Shown piece by piece: positions 1 to 11,129 of a stretch of 64,000 nt of DNA (the stretch's first letter is position 1; every line of letters begins with the position of its first letter). The stretch is taken from assembly GCA_020284085.1 (NCBI GenBank), contig JACEVL010000417.1:248001-312000 (forward strand), written 5' to 3'. The position numbers were made by a program, and so were the translations under genes. This DNA is from Aporrectodea caliginosa. Taxonomy: Eukaryota > Annelida > Clitellata > Crassiclitellata > Lumbricidae. Below the pieces are notes generated by a model. The model was not told the DNA's origin, did not search any database, and was given only the letters and a program-made list of their open reading frames with translations.

Positions 1-204
1 CGGGTAATGACTCCGGCAAACTTTCCATAACAGCACAGTTTCGTAATAAAAGATTTCAACTGCTTGCTGGTGTCCTTCACATAATTGTCAGTTTGGAGAA
101 CGCCCAAAAGATTAGCATAAAACCTAGAGTATTCGAGGTCGAAAACATAGTTTGAGACAAGCAGCAGCAGGGTGGCACTCAGAATATTGGTCTTTGGCAC
201 TTTA
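1..204 (-). pseudogene. 3' part of a minus-strand coding fragment split by a LINE
   Basis: The minus strand is open for about 68 codons from 204 down to 1. It includes SNYVFDLEYSRFYANLLGVL and continues with a Lys/Cys-rich stretch to the window edge. Positions 165-204 are repeated exactly at 3667-3706. Deleting the intervening LINE joins this frame, without a shift, to the minus-strand frame ending at 3667. The joined protein resembles, from memory only, uncharacterised invertebrate proteins with a short FxV...YxFDLEY motif, and I do not assign a function. It may be a gene exon or a retrocopy now broken by the insertion. The continuation lies left of the window. Confidence 0.4.
165..204. repeat. 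Left 40-bp target-site duplication of LINE 205-3666
   Basis: These 40 bases (beginning cagcagggtggcactcag) are identical to 3667-3706. The repeats sit exactly at the ends of a LINE, as expected for a long target-site duplication made by target-primed reverse transcription. Confidence 0.85.
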
Positions 205-524
205 CGGCGCCGTTGTTGTGGCTGCCACAGTTAAGCCGTCGAGCGTTTTTTCTAGATTTAATGATTTTCGTTTAAGTTTTTCAACAGCTAAACCGGATTT
301 TGTGTTTGATGTATTAATAAGGAACTCTGAAAGTACTGAGAGCAATTAAACTAAAGTCCTTTTTAGAAGTTTTTGACGAATATTGTTATTAAACTGAACG
401 CTTTTGCCGCCCTATGGGAATGACTACGTCACTAGGGAATCCCCAGCGTTTTGGACGTAAGGGAACTACTTTTCTATTACGTTTTCTTACTGTGAGCCAG
501 TGACGTCACGTAGATGATTCTGGC

Positions 525-926
525 ATGTTTGTATACAAGAGAGGAGAGCTGCTGGCCGTGAGGGGTTCTCCCAGTGTACGTTGGGCGGTTGACTATGATC
601 TGCTGGATAGGATTGCGACATGTGGTCTATTACGCTACCGGGGGTCACGCGCTGGATTACACCAACGCGCACGACACCATCGAGATGCCTACATTCAAAC
701 ATTCAGACATTCAGACATTCCGGATGTTGTAGATAAAACGCAAAGGCTTATCCCTGTGAGGATTACTCATCATGATAATGGACGACATAAGGATACCAAC
801 CGACCACACCAGACCCACCATAGGGTTTCTGTGCTGCTATCACGCCAGAGGGGCGCCAACCCACTACTGGAGTCGAACTATCTTCTCATCCTTTGGCTAC
901 GTATTCTCCTTCCCTCCTGCTTCTAA
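525..926 (+). pseudogene. LINE ORF2 N-terminal segment, frame 1
   Basis: The frame carries YKRGELLAVRG, then RYRGSRAGL and IPVRI. This spacing resembles the N-terminal leader of many LINE ORF2 proteins, which start Y-x-R-x-x-LL and run through a basic R-G-x-R-G patch before the endonuclease. It overlaps the next coding frame at 893-926, so one frameshift near 890 separates it from the endonuclease. The start is uncertain. Confidence 0.5.
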
Positions 927-2977
927 ACGCCACAAGCATCGCGAAACCTCATGCAATTGACCACTTTGCTGCTGATTTAACCACCCTTGCCTCAGACGTT
1001 GCAGTTGTCACTGAGAGCTGGCTGAAGCCTCAACACGATGATGCGATGTTCAACGTCCCTGGATACTCCCTGTTCCGGCGTGACAGGATCGGTCGAAAGG
1101 GTGGAGGAATTGCAATATATTGCAAAAACACTCTCCAACCCGTTCTACATGTTCCAAGTGTAACCTATGGGACAGAAATCGAGCTCCTTTGGATTTCGCT
1201 CAGAATTGATAATGAAGACTTCTATATTGGCGGTCTCTATAACCCCCCTAAGCCGTTATACAGTACCGAAACTCTACTATCTAACATTGATGACACTTTG
1301 GAAGAGATTTTAACCATGCCCTGCAATCCTACCATTCTTCTGGCTGGAGACTTTAATCGTCTCCCAACCGAACTCATTCTTCAGATGGGACTACGAGTAG
1401 CATTCGAAGGACCTACGCATGAGGGCCATGCCCTCGACCGAGTTTTTGCTTCGGAGCGCATTGACAACATCTGTTCTATCGTTAAATCAACTGTTAAAAC
1501 TAAACACTCTGCTGTGTTCGTCGCCCCCCGCCCTGTTTGCACTGTTCCTGTCGCAGACCGCATCGTTCATGAAGTGCGTCTGCGAACGCCTGATAAAATG
1601 GCCAGTTTGCAGAACCATCTGGAAAGTCTTAACTGGGACGTTATTGGAGCCGACGTGGACATAGGAGATGCTTTTGCTCAATTCTACACACAGATCATGA
1701 CGGCAGTCGACTTATTCTTTCCAGTCAGAAAGACGACTGTGAAGTCACGTGATCCACCGTATATGACCCCGCATCTGAAGCTCCTCCTGCGACGGCGCAA
1801 TCGACTTTTTAGGAGTGGACAACACGAGGCGGCATCAGCCCTGGCTGATCGAATTCAAAGAATAATAACGAAGACTAATGCTTCATCTTTTGATGGTCTA
1901 CGCAAAGGATCAAAGAAACTATGGACTGAAGTACGGCGTCTCCGAAGTGGTTGTGCCAATAGAAATGACCAGAGATCTAATGTCAATATAAATGCAGACT
2001 CTCTAAACAAGCATTATAGTAAAATATCCACCGATGACCTTTATACTGAACCCAGGCCACGTCAAACGGCTGCCCCTTTCGAAATTGATTTTATAGATGA
2101 ATACCATGTCTTCACTATGTTAACAAATATCCGTGGATCTTCCGTGGGCCCGGATGGTGTCCCATCCTGGTTCTTCAGCAGCATGGCTCACCTGTTGGCT
2201 GCACCCATCACAACCCTTTTTAGAAATTCTTTGTTACATTCATATGTTCCTCCACAGTGGAAGTTAAGTTGTATTACACCAATCCCCAAAGTGGCATGCC
2301 CAAGAATGGAATCGGATTACCGCCCCATCTCCATTACTTCCATCCTTTGTAGAATTCTTGAAAAAATCGTTACCCGTATATATATGTACCCGGTAATCAC
2401 CAACACAGACACTAATCACAAATTTGATGATCAGTATGCCTTTAGACCTACGGGCTCAACGGCTGCTGCTTTGATGGCTGTATCTAACCACATCCTTGAA
2501 ACCTTATGCTATGAACCCTATGTACGTTTGGTCTCATTGGATTTTTCCAAAGCCTTTGACACTGTCAGACATTCATATCTAGCCGAACAACTTGCTTCTC
2601 TCCCAATTCCTGATCACATTTTTAATTGGATTTTGAATTTACTTCATAATCGAAGTCATTGCACTAGGTTTAACGGTGTAATATCTTCTCTGGCACGAAT
2701 TAATGCAAGTATTATTCAAGGTTCCGGTTTGGGCCCGATGGATTTCGTAGTTGCAATCTCTGACTTAAAACCTGTTAATAAATGCAATCGCATTTTTAAA
2801 TATGCAGATGATTGCTATCTCGCTGTCCCTGCATCAAGTATCACTACAACTGAGATTGAGCTTGAGCATATTAGTGTATGGGCACAGAGTTGCAACCTCA
2901 AGCTTAACTCAAGCAAATCCTGTGAGATAATTTTCACGCGTCCCCGGGGTACCATCGGTATGTTCCCCCTCCTCTAA
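893..2977 (+). pseudogene. LINE ORF2: AP-endonuclease plus reverse transcriptase
   Basis: The first ~230 residues are an AP-like endonuclease, with TESW, GGGIAIY, LLAGDFN and a C-terminal KHSAVF. After a basic linker comes the reverse transcriptase, with VGPDGVP, ITPIPK, SDYRPISIT, FRPTGSTAAAL, LDFSKAFDTV, QGSGLGPMDF and the catalytic KYADDC. These enzymes nick genomic DNA and copy the element RNA at the nick. There is no upstream ATG in frame, because the open frame begins inside a longer broken ORF. A TAA near 2975 and an indel move the remaining C-terminus into another frame. The related fragment at 39.3 kb reads through the same point, so this is a disabling mutation in this copy. Confidence 0.85.
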
Positions 2978-2991
2978 AAGGTATCGCAAGA

Positions 2992-3483
2992 GTGCAAACC
3001 CTAAATATTCTTGGTGTTGAGCTTACAGCGAAATTTGGGTTCTCTAGTCACATTAAACGTCTGACCATAAAAGCAAGGCAGTCCTTTTATGCACTTCGGA
3101 TCCTGAGGTCGCATGGGCTCTCGGGGGACAGTTTATTTGATGTAGTTCGTGCCACTACGGTTGGTATGATGCTGTATTGCTCGCCTGTGTGGTGGGGCTT
3201 TGCGAGAGTGCAGGAACGGGAGGCCCTTGAGGGAATTATCCGAAGGTTGGTACGCCAGGGGTACTTACCTCCATCTTCTCCCTCATTTGAGACTCTCTGC
3301 AGCAATGCGGATACTAGACTCTTTGCCTGTATTCTGCACAATCCTTGTCATGTTCTGCATAAATTGTTGCCACCGATCAAGCAATCGCGCTACTCCCTGC
3401 GGCCACGGTCCCATAACCGTGAGCTTCCCATGTTTGACAACCTGTCTCAGAAATGCTTCCTTGCCCGGATGCTATACAAATAA
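2992..3483 (+). pseudogene. LINE ORF2 C-terminal segment after frameshift
   Basis: This continues the reverse transcriptase thumb and C-terminus: LNILGVEL, SSHI, KARQSFYALRILRSHGL, then SPVWWGF and the terminal RYSLRPRSHNRELP. Homologous fragments lie at about 24.1-24.5 kb and 39.3-39.9 kb. It is separated from the main ORF by a stop and indel near 2975-2990. It ends with TAA at 3481-3483, followed by the 3' UTR. Confidence 0.8.
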
Positions 3484-3666
3484 ACGATATGTTTTCCCTA
3501 GATCTGGCTATTTAAACCCTTTTTCCCTATGACTAGCTCTAGCTCTTCTTCCTCTGTACAATAAAGCCTCTCATTCAATTCTATGGTTGTATATAGAAAT
3601 TTTTGTTTATTTGTTTGTATGTATTAATCTTGCTATGTACAGTGCTGTGCGTTTGCTAGTGCTTCT

Positions 3667-3860
3667 CAGCAGGGTGGCACTCAGAATATTGGTCTTTGGC
3701 ACTTTAGTCACAGCTGTGTCACCCACAATGAAAATGCGGGTATGTCGTCGCTCACTGTCAGAACAACGATATGCAGGGCTCACTCTCCGCTGTCTCCAAA
3801 GACTGTGCCACAGCATTGTCTGCAATGATCTGAAACAAAGTGCACAACATTCAAAATGAC
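3667..3860 (-). pseudogene. 5' part of the minus-strand coding fragment split by the LINE
   Basis: On the minus strand an open frame runs from about 3825 down to 3667 and includes RIFIVGDTAVTKVPKTNILS. It continues in frame into the segment at 204-1 if the LINE and one repeat copy are removed. A possible acceptor (pyrimidine-rich, ending TTTGTTTCAG on the minus strand) lies near 3833-3842. This could be one exon of an unrecognised gene or part of an older retrocopy. Confidence 0.4.
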
Positions 3861-5137
3861 TAGTACTACAGTATGTGTAAAAATGTAATAGATGACGTTT
3901 TATTGAACATTATGCACATTGAAAGGCAGGCATGAAGACACAAAGAGAAGCAATTGTACAAGTCATCATTGTCCTATTGTTTAGGTACACTGGATAGGTT
4001 GCAAATATCAAATATGGAAATATATTTGAGCAGTTGAAAATGTATCAATTTTAGTTTATAAAATGGCTTGAACATTCAACTGTTATAGGCCTAATATCCT
4101 TAAAAAGAACTTACATTCAAGAGTAATTTGCAAACCATGATTATTAATTATTTCTTTTCACCATGGCACATTGAATTGCTCCTTGCATTTTGTGTAAATT
4201 TATAGCAATGAGAAATTGTGATAAAAATTAGACCACAGAAAACTTTCTGAATCAACGGCCACTGACCTTCAACACAACTATTACAGAGGAAGCTGGAAAA
4301 TGCTGGCCTCTTTCCTTCTCACTTCCCTGGCTGAAATGTGTCTCGTGCTCTACAAGCGAACTGCACGAGTAACATTCGGCCAGCACCCTATACAAAAAGA
4401 GACCAGACATAACTATAATCGAAATCGTAATAATCTCCAAACTTCTAATGCGCCACTCGAAAGCCTGTTTTGAAATTGAAGTGTTTTAAAGAGACTTTTG
4501 GGATCCAATCTATTATCTATTCTAGCAGTTACACTGTCTACTTAATAATCAACTCTAACATCAACTTTACATTTTTAAAGCTGTAAAGAATAAAAAAAAT
4601 CACATTTAATTATAAACTTTATAAATTCCCAAATGGAATCAGAAGTTGCGATATTACAAGGACTATGGCGTCTTAAAGTAGGCCTACATTGCAATTTGCT
4701 ACTGAATATTATGACGTTACGTTTGCACATTTCGTGCAGAGACATACTCACGCTTGTGTAGTTTTACAACAATTTTAAGCACATAATGAACCTGTCCATA
4801 AGATTTCTTTTTTCCGTAATATCGTTTAAAATTAGTCTTCAGCATAGAAGTACTTCAAATTCAAAACATAACCGACAACCACGAAAGTGGGTCGCGTACG
4901 TATACACGTCATTAATATTCATGACCTTATGGTTGGGCCTCGATGGGCGCATGGTTTAGCTTGCTTTGCAAAATGAAAGAATATATCATAAGCAAAACGA
5001 AACACTAGATTGTATTATAATATCTCAATTTCATAAAAAAATTCTACTGCGATGCCCGACTGAATACATAACACAACCGCAGCGAACTATTTCGCGGACG
5101 AAGACGTGATTAATATTCATCATGTCGTGGTCAAAGA
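3861..5137. other. AT-rich non-coding stretch
   Basis: No exon, RNA gene or classified repeat is recognised. The sequence is AT-rich with scattered taggccta words. Confidence 0.4.
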
Positions 5138-5665
5138 TTGAACGCATGCGTTCAAATATTGAACGCATGCGTTCAAATATTGCAGCCCAACAGGTCCTTA
5201 ACTGAACGCCGGTGTTCAAAAATGCGGCTCCAACGTAGCCTACACTTGTATTCAACTTATTTCACGTACAAATGCTATAGGAATTAAAAGGTAATTCATG
5301 CCATTTATAATTGTTTTTGATCTATACGATTCAGTGTTACATGTCGATTTTGATTGTTAGCCTATATCGCGCTAGTAGCCTAGGCCAATCGTTGTTTGGC
5401 AGTCTTCTGACTTGATTTCGATAAAAAAATTTAATCATTTAGGCTACATAATGAATTCTGCATTTCTAAGCAGGCCTATCATGGAGAAATTTTCCCTTAG
5501 ACCTATTATACAGTTTCAGCGTCTTTGACGTAAGCTACATGTCTGTTTGCCGTAACTTGAACGCACGACGCGTCGTATTGAACACGCGTGTTAATATTTC
5601 TGAACGCCCGTGTTCATTTATAGAACGCGTCAGATGTGCTGCCGGACGCGTCCGGCGTTCTGAGG
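5138..5665. repeat. Cluster of GAACGC...GCGTTC palindromes
   Basis: Two perfect 18-bp palindromes ttgaacgcatgcgttcaa lie at 5138-5155 and 5159-5176, 21 bp apart. Related imperfect palindromes follow near 5203 (tgaacgccggtgttca) and between about 5558 and 5660 (acgacgcgtcgt, acacgcgtgt, tgaacgcccgtgttca, ggacgcgtcc). The CpG-rich palindromes stand out in an AT-rich setting. They end just before the left edge of the duplicated block. Confidence 0.7.
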
Positions 5666-6259
5666 ATTTACAGTGTACGAAAGAAGGTGATTTATTATAT
5701 TCTACGCTTTTTCCTGATTTTGGTCTACATAGGAAGAGTTAAACCTAAGTTGAAACTTTAAAAGTTGTCAAGTCAAAGTTCGCAAACATTTAATACAATA
5801 TAAGGTTCAGAACCCGTGTATAAAATAAAGGGATTCCCACCATTCTTTCTTGACAAAAATTAAACAATTTTTGGCCTTCAAGGTTCGGCTGCCTTCATCA
5901 AATCAGTTAGAGGCCGATTAGTCCTCGACCTATAAAATTATTCATCCCTCATGAAATTCCATTTCCTCTACAGCGATGCTTATATTTAGCAAGCCTGCGT
6001 CATCACAGACCTTCCTTGCAATTGTAGTCGGGTGGGGTCACGCTGAAGCCAAGCTCTAACGCGACAATCTGGTGATTAACCAGAACCCAACATCTGCCAC
6101 TAGCAGCACACTTATTTCCCATTGTTACTGCATACACACGATGGCTTTGACCCCAGCAGTAGCCGATTACACTTCTGGGTAACATTACTCAATGAAATGT
6201 TGGTCAATATGACTAAATATCTGTTATATTTATATCTGTAATGAAAACTGTTTATCCAG

Positions 6260-6442
6260 AAGCGACGAGCTGTTCTATCCCTCTGCCAGCAGCGAACGCC
6301 ACATTGCAAGTATTCAACAACGAACAAGGAAATGTTGTCGTTTACACCTGTATACCTGGCTATCGTTTTCCATTTGGCGGCACAAGTAGAACCATCATAT
6401 GCATAAATGATAACTGGAGCGCCATCGTAGTCGGATGTTCAG
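6260..6442 (+). CDS. Gene 1 exon: CCP/sushi domain A
   Basis: A phase 1-1 exon of 183 nt, bounded by ttatccag and GTCAGT. It encodes one CCP module: Cys in TSC, Cys in YTC, then GYRFP, Cys in IIC, Trp in DNW and Cys in VGC. The four cysteines and the Trp before Cys4 are the CCP signature. The frame could be read from an upstream ATG at 6241, but that ATG lies in the acceptor tract and the phase-1 rule favours splicing at 6259/6260. The copy-2 partner is 53996-54178, with 7 amino-acid differences in about 60. Confidence 0.85.
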
Positions 6443-6691
6443 GTCAGTCCCCTAATATATTGCGATGGCATGTTTGCCGATTTGTTAGAGCGATGGCCTT
6501 GAAACGCTACATTGCGAATTCGAAACTCCTCTGAGATGGTTCCCGTACACGCTGTACAGAGGCTTTGAGGAGGTCCTTCACTACTCAGCGCCATTGATTG
6601 TTGGTCACTAGATAGCGGCCCTGAATAAATGCATAATAAAAATAATTAATAATATTACAATATTAACATTTCCTTCCGAGCTCTACAGGAA

Positions 6692-6692
6692 G

Positions 6693-6783
<91 letters not shown>

Positions 6784-6807
6784 AATGAGGATGATTATGA
6801 AGATGAA

Positions 6808-6865
<58 letters not shown>

Positions 6866-6881
6866 GTGATGATGATGATGA
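6692..6881. repeat. (GAT)n microsatellite
   Basis: Nearly pure GAT triplets with a few interruptions, inside the gene 1 intron. The homologous intron of copy 2 has no such tract. Long Met, His and Ile runs translated from it are not genes. Confidence 0.95.
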
Positions 6882-7189
6882 ATAAACCGATAATTTCTAC
6901 AGACCCGTAACACAGCACATGCCGTAACAAGGGCGCTTAAACATATCAAAATATCAGTACCTAGTACAAAATCAACTCACAAGAAAATACAAATATGCCA
7001 GCACTGTTTACCTTCCCAGCAAGTTGTCATGATTTACTAACAAGTGTGACAGTTTTTTTATAACTTGTCATACAAAAAGAGATATGTGTGTAAATTAATT
7101 CTTTAGTTGGTCTAAATTCTCAAAGTGTTGTGATAGCATTTTAGAATTTTTTTATTTTTTGCTTTGTTGCTGATGCAACTTATTCACAT

Positions 7190-8515
7190 AATATCGTATC
7201 GTATTTAAGTATTTATAAAGCGCCTCTCGTAGGGTGAACCGTTCAGAAGCGCTCCCAGTGTGCTAAGCCCCGCGAAAATAAACAGGTTTTGAGAAAAGCG
7301 AAGGAAGAAAGAGACTGCCAGAGAGAATTTTAGAGCGAACAGAAGGAGGAAGAGCATCCCAAAGAGAGGGACCAATTGAAGCAAAGGAACGAGCCTGAGC
7401 CATAGCAGTTCTACTACGGGGAACCAAGAGGTCAAGTCTATTGCAGGAACAAAGTGGACGATGGGAGGAAGCTGAGTGAGGCCGAAGAATTACGCCAACC
7501 AGATATTGAGGGCAAGACCCCTCTGAGCCTTGAAGATCAGAGAGAGGATTTTGAATTGTATGCGAGCATGCAGAGGGAGCCAATGAAGTTCGTCAAACAT
7601 AAAGGTAGAGATGTGAGAGTACCGGGGAAGGCGGGCTATCAGTCTAGCAGCTGTGTTGAGGACCGACTGAAGAGGAGAGAGACGAACCTTAGGAAGACCA
7701 ATAAGAAGGGAATTGCAGTAGTCAATCCGAGAAAATACAAAAGCATGAACTAAAGTTGTGAATATGGAGGAGCAGACAGAACGACGAATGACCCTGAGAC
7801 GCCTTAAGTGAAAATAGGAGGAGCGTGTGAGATTAGAGATGTGCTCAGTAAAGGTAAGTGAACTATCAAGGGTAACACCCAGATCGCGTACACTTGACGA
7901 GAAAGAGAAGAGTGGGAACTTTTCAGAGAGGAGAGCAAAATCAAGTTTATGGAGCTGCTGAGGGGTACCAAACCAGATGAATTGAGTCTTAGAAGCATTA
8001 AGGGAGAGGCGATTAGATGACATCCAAGAGTGGAGATGATTAGAGAGAGATTGGATACTCCCGACCAAAAGCAACTGCGATGACGAAGGACCATGGACAA
8101 ATGCTTGCACATCATCAGCGAAGAGATGACTAGCAGCACCACAGATCGGAAAAAGAGAGGAGATATCAGCTGTATATAAAATAAATAAGAGAGGGCCGAG
8201 AACGGAGCCTTGAGGGACACCCAGTTTAACCTGGACCCATTGGGTTCTGGAGTCACCAGTAACAATCATTTGGGTTCGTTCAGATAGGTATGAGCGAAAC
8301 CAACAAAGGGGGAGGCCCTTAAGCCCATAAGAGGTCTCAAGACGCTGGAGAAGAATCTCATGATCAACCATATCGAAAGCTGCTGAGACATCATAGAGAG
8401 CCAGAAGAGTCAGTTCAGACCTATAAACAGCAGAATAGATTTCAGAAAGTAGAAAAAGCAGGGCAGTCTCAATAATATGTCTAGCGATTACGCACTTTTG
8501 ATAAATGAAAATCAA
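7190..8515 (-). mobile_element. CR1/L2-type LINE, 5'-truncated, minus strand
   Basis: On the minus strand 8515-7490 encodes reverse transcriptase, with LLALYDVSAAFDMVDHEILL, GVPQGSVLGPLLFILYTADI and HLFADDVQAF (catalytic FADD). C-terminal motifs are SRIDYCNSLL and LHWLPLHARI. A frameshift near 7500 moves the end into the frame at 7583-7263, with RTAMAQARSFASIGPSLWDA. The 3' end reads gcgctttataaatac followed by an ATACG-type tail. The element is absent from the corresponding intron of copy 2 (near 56740), so it inserted after the duplication. The 5' half of the LINE is missing. Confidence 0.85.
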
Positions 8516-8827
8516 TCAATCAATCATCAGACATGTTAAATTGTGGGTTTTGACTTTATACTGCGTAACTAATCAATGATAATAGGTATGATTCTTCAGA
8601 CTTTGTCATGATATGCAGTACCCTCTGATTAAGAATTTAATCTTAAATGGGCGCTATTTAATTTTTTGTAATCATTGAATGAATAACTAAAAATGAATTT
8701 TGTCGTTTATTGGAATTTAAGATACTGGTGACCAGCATGGTCTGAACTTAAAATCCTACAATAGCATTGAACGCTGATGCCATATTTGTGTCAGTTTTTT
8801 TTAAATTATTAGTTTATTGGTTTTCAG

Positions 8828-8980
8828 AAGTGCCCTGTGGCATCCAGACGGCAGTAAGAAACCGGAAAGAAATTCTTGGAAACTGCGAATTGCTCAATGA
8901 AGGATGGTCAGCGGCGAATACGATGTGTAGCTCAGTCAACGGAGATGAAACTCTGATCAATCAACGATCAAACTGTGCTG
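8828..8980 (+). CDS. Gene 1 exon: four-cysteine module B
   Basis: A phase 1-1 exon of 153 nt (51 codons) between ttttcag and GTAAAT. It contains CGIQT, NCELL, TMCSS and SNCAG, four cysteines in total. It lacks the GY-x-x-P and W-x-x-x-C features of CCP, so I do not assign a known family. The partner at 56957-57109 differs by one residue (Gly to Glu) and three synonymous sites, far fewer than the neighbouring CCPs. Strong constraint, or a recent conversion tract, is implied. Confidence 0.75.
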
Positions 8981-9118
8981 GTAAATTGACAGTTTAAGTG
9001 TTTAGGTGTAATCACGACCGCAGATCTATACATAATGATAGCAACTGAAAAATATATTGTTAGAATCCTCTGTATCGTCGGTGCCATGTGCATAAGTGTC
9101 CTATGCATAAGGCACAAC

Positions 9119-9667
9119 TAGTGTGATTCTCGTTAACGATAACGATAACGAAAATGTTCGTTAACGAAAATAAAATGATTTCGTTAACGATAACTATAAC
9201 TATAACTAAAAAATATAATTAACTATAACTATAACTATAACGAAAATAACAATAACGAAAATTCATCTTTATTTTCGTTAATAAAAAAATAAAAATAGGA
9301 AGGCAGTATAATATGGATGATTCGACATAAATGAGAACGAAAAAAGCGATATTTTTATTATGCAATTTGTCAGTTACTTTGGACACTCATGTAGGCCTAT
9401 TCATGAAGCTAAATGCACCCATACTTCAAAGGCTTTCAAAGCTCTGAGCAAATTGTGAAACAGCGTGTTAATACGCAGAATTTTACTTATAGCCTTAATT
9501 ATTGTAGCTAGTAGTAACTAAAATTAACTAAAATAAAATCCATTAACTATAACTATAACTATAACTAAAAATAATACTAACTATAACTATAACTATAACT
9601 AAAATAAAAACCATTAACTATAACTGTAACTATAACTAAAACAAAATCTGTAAGGAGAATCACACTG
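9119..9667. mobile_element. hAT-like MITE with TAACTA-type subterminal repeats, copy 1
   Basis: The ends carry inverted repeats agtgtgattctc / gagaatcacact. Inside each end lie runs of cgttaacgataacg and ataactataactataac. The flanks ggcacaac and ggcctaac are a decayed 8-bp duplication. The homologous empty site ggcataac is at 57222-57229. A second copy is at 32215-32749. No transposase is encoded. Confidence 0.85.
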
Positions 9668-10400
9668 GGCCTAACAGATAGTACGCTATATAATGCCACA
9701 AACCCAGTAAAGGTCCTGCACACAGACAGAGAGACAGAATTAGATAAATAACCTGTTATTTTCAATACATATAATTATAAAGGTCTTGCTGGAATTTTTA
9801 TAAGAATTGTGAAAATTCTAAAACTAGGCGTTACAGATAAATTTTTTAAGCATGGACATAGATATTCTTAGACATAAACTCTGATTAGATCAAACATCAA
9901 ACTTTTTGTGGCTGTAATAAAAACATTTCACTAGTTTTTCCCCGTATGTTTTGCAATTTGACTGATAGCGGTTTGTCTCCCAATATTTGTTACCAATAAA
10001 CGAATATAATAATAACGTGATATTGTTCTAACTAGTGACCATTTTTCACACATCCTGAAAACGCCAATGTAGTGTATTCCGAACATTAAAAATCCAGAGA
10101 ACATAGTAAATGTCGCTATCCAGAAATGCAGCAGAATTAATTTGACTAATTAACCAACTTGTTCATAAGTTGACTATTTCTTTTCTTTTTCTAATTTTAC
10201 TAGTTATACAGTAGCATCTATTGTTTACAATCGGTACACATGCATCTTTGACGAGTGCTGAACATGTTGCCATATGCACAAGCTTAGATATATTATTCCA
10301 GCTATACCTGTAATAATTATCTGTTTTCTCAAACTTATCGCTCTCCGTCGAATTAATTGTAATGATCGCCTAAAGCAAACAGAGGTTTGTTTGTTGCAAG
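9668..10400. other. Gene 1 intron sequence
   Basis: Intron sequence alignable in part to 57230-57800 of copy 2. No separate feature is seen. Confidence 0.6.
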
Positions 10401-10577
10401 GTAACCGTTGTCATCCAGTGCCTTTGGTAGCAAATGCAACATCGGCAAATCTCAGCCAGTCTTCGCGGAGTGTGTTGATTCGATGCCGGAAAGGTCATCG
10501 ATTTCCTGATGGAACTCAAAAGTCAGTTTTCCATTGCAACATCGACGGCAGTTGGAATCATATTCCTTCATGCGCGG
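10401..10577 (+). CDS. Gene 1 exon: CCP/sushi domain C
   Basis: A phase 1-1 exon of 177 nt between ttgttgcaag and a GTAATT donor. It encodes a complete CCP: NRCHPVPLV, SVLIRC, GHRFPDG, SVFHC, and SWNHIPSC with the conserved Trp. Partner: 57804-57980, with 8 differences in 60 residues and all cysteines kept. Confidence 0.85.
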
Positions 10578-11129
10578 GTAATTTGAATTTTTTGCTTATC
10601 AACAATTCCAGCATTCTCAACTATATTAAATTCATTAGCCGTATTGATAACAAAAATAGAAGTTCATGTCAATGTGGTTATACTTGTTCATGAGTGTCAA
10701 CGGGTAGACCCAAAAGGAACAATATTGTTCCGCTGGCAGGGTAGCTCCTTTTTCATTTCCATTTCCATACACAGTAACTATGTACAAGGTGATGCTTGTG
10801 CAGTATTGCATACAGGTTTTTCAATTTTACATATATTAACTATTCATTGCACATTTGACGCGTAGGAATACCTTCAAATACCGTTTCAACCATTTTTTTA
10901 AATCGGCTAATTAAGGCTCACCACGCCCGTTTTCTTAACTGAAAGTGAATCAGCGTATAGAGGTAAGAATCAACACTAAACTGATATAAAGTAGGTGTCC
11001 ATAATTTATGTTAGTTACGAGTTAACCAGAATTAGCATGCTAATGAATAGTTTTACTAAATAATACCTCTCATGTTATGTACGGTTGTGTGGCAAGTCAT
11101 GAAACTACAGTATTCTTATTTTTATCCAG

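Larger units (their letters stand above)
205..3666 (+). mobile_element. Non-LTR retrotransposon (LINE), CR1/Jockey-like, nearly full length, inactive
   Basis: This 3.46-kb element lies between perfect 40-bp direct repeats. It has a 5' leader, an ORF2-like coding region broken into three frames (525-926, 893-2977, 2992-3483) and an AT-rich 3' UTR ending gtgcgtttgctagtgcttct. The same 3' UTR is found at about 39.85-40.1 kb, where it is followed by a ttac-type tail. The endonuclease plus YADD reverse transcriptase place it in the APE-type LINEs. I cannot separate CR1 from other Jockey-group clades by eye. Confidence 0.85.

Noticed and set aside
5539..5742. 67-residue plus-strand frame crossing the duplication edge
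   Set aside because: Composed of the palindrome cluster and intron; no homologous frame in copy 2 and no domain.
9180..9640. Telomere-like ataact/taacta repeats
   Set aside because: The unit is not a telomere repeat, it occurs at both ends of a MITE in opposite orientation, and a second copy of the MITE has the same arrays.
10644..10865. 73-residue frame after CCP C
   Set aside because: Intron read-through; the matching region of copy 2 does not conserve the frame.
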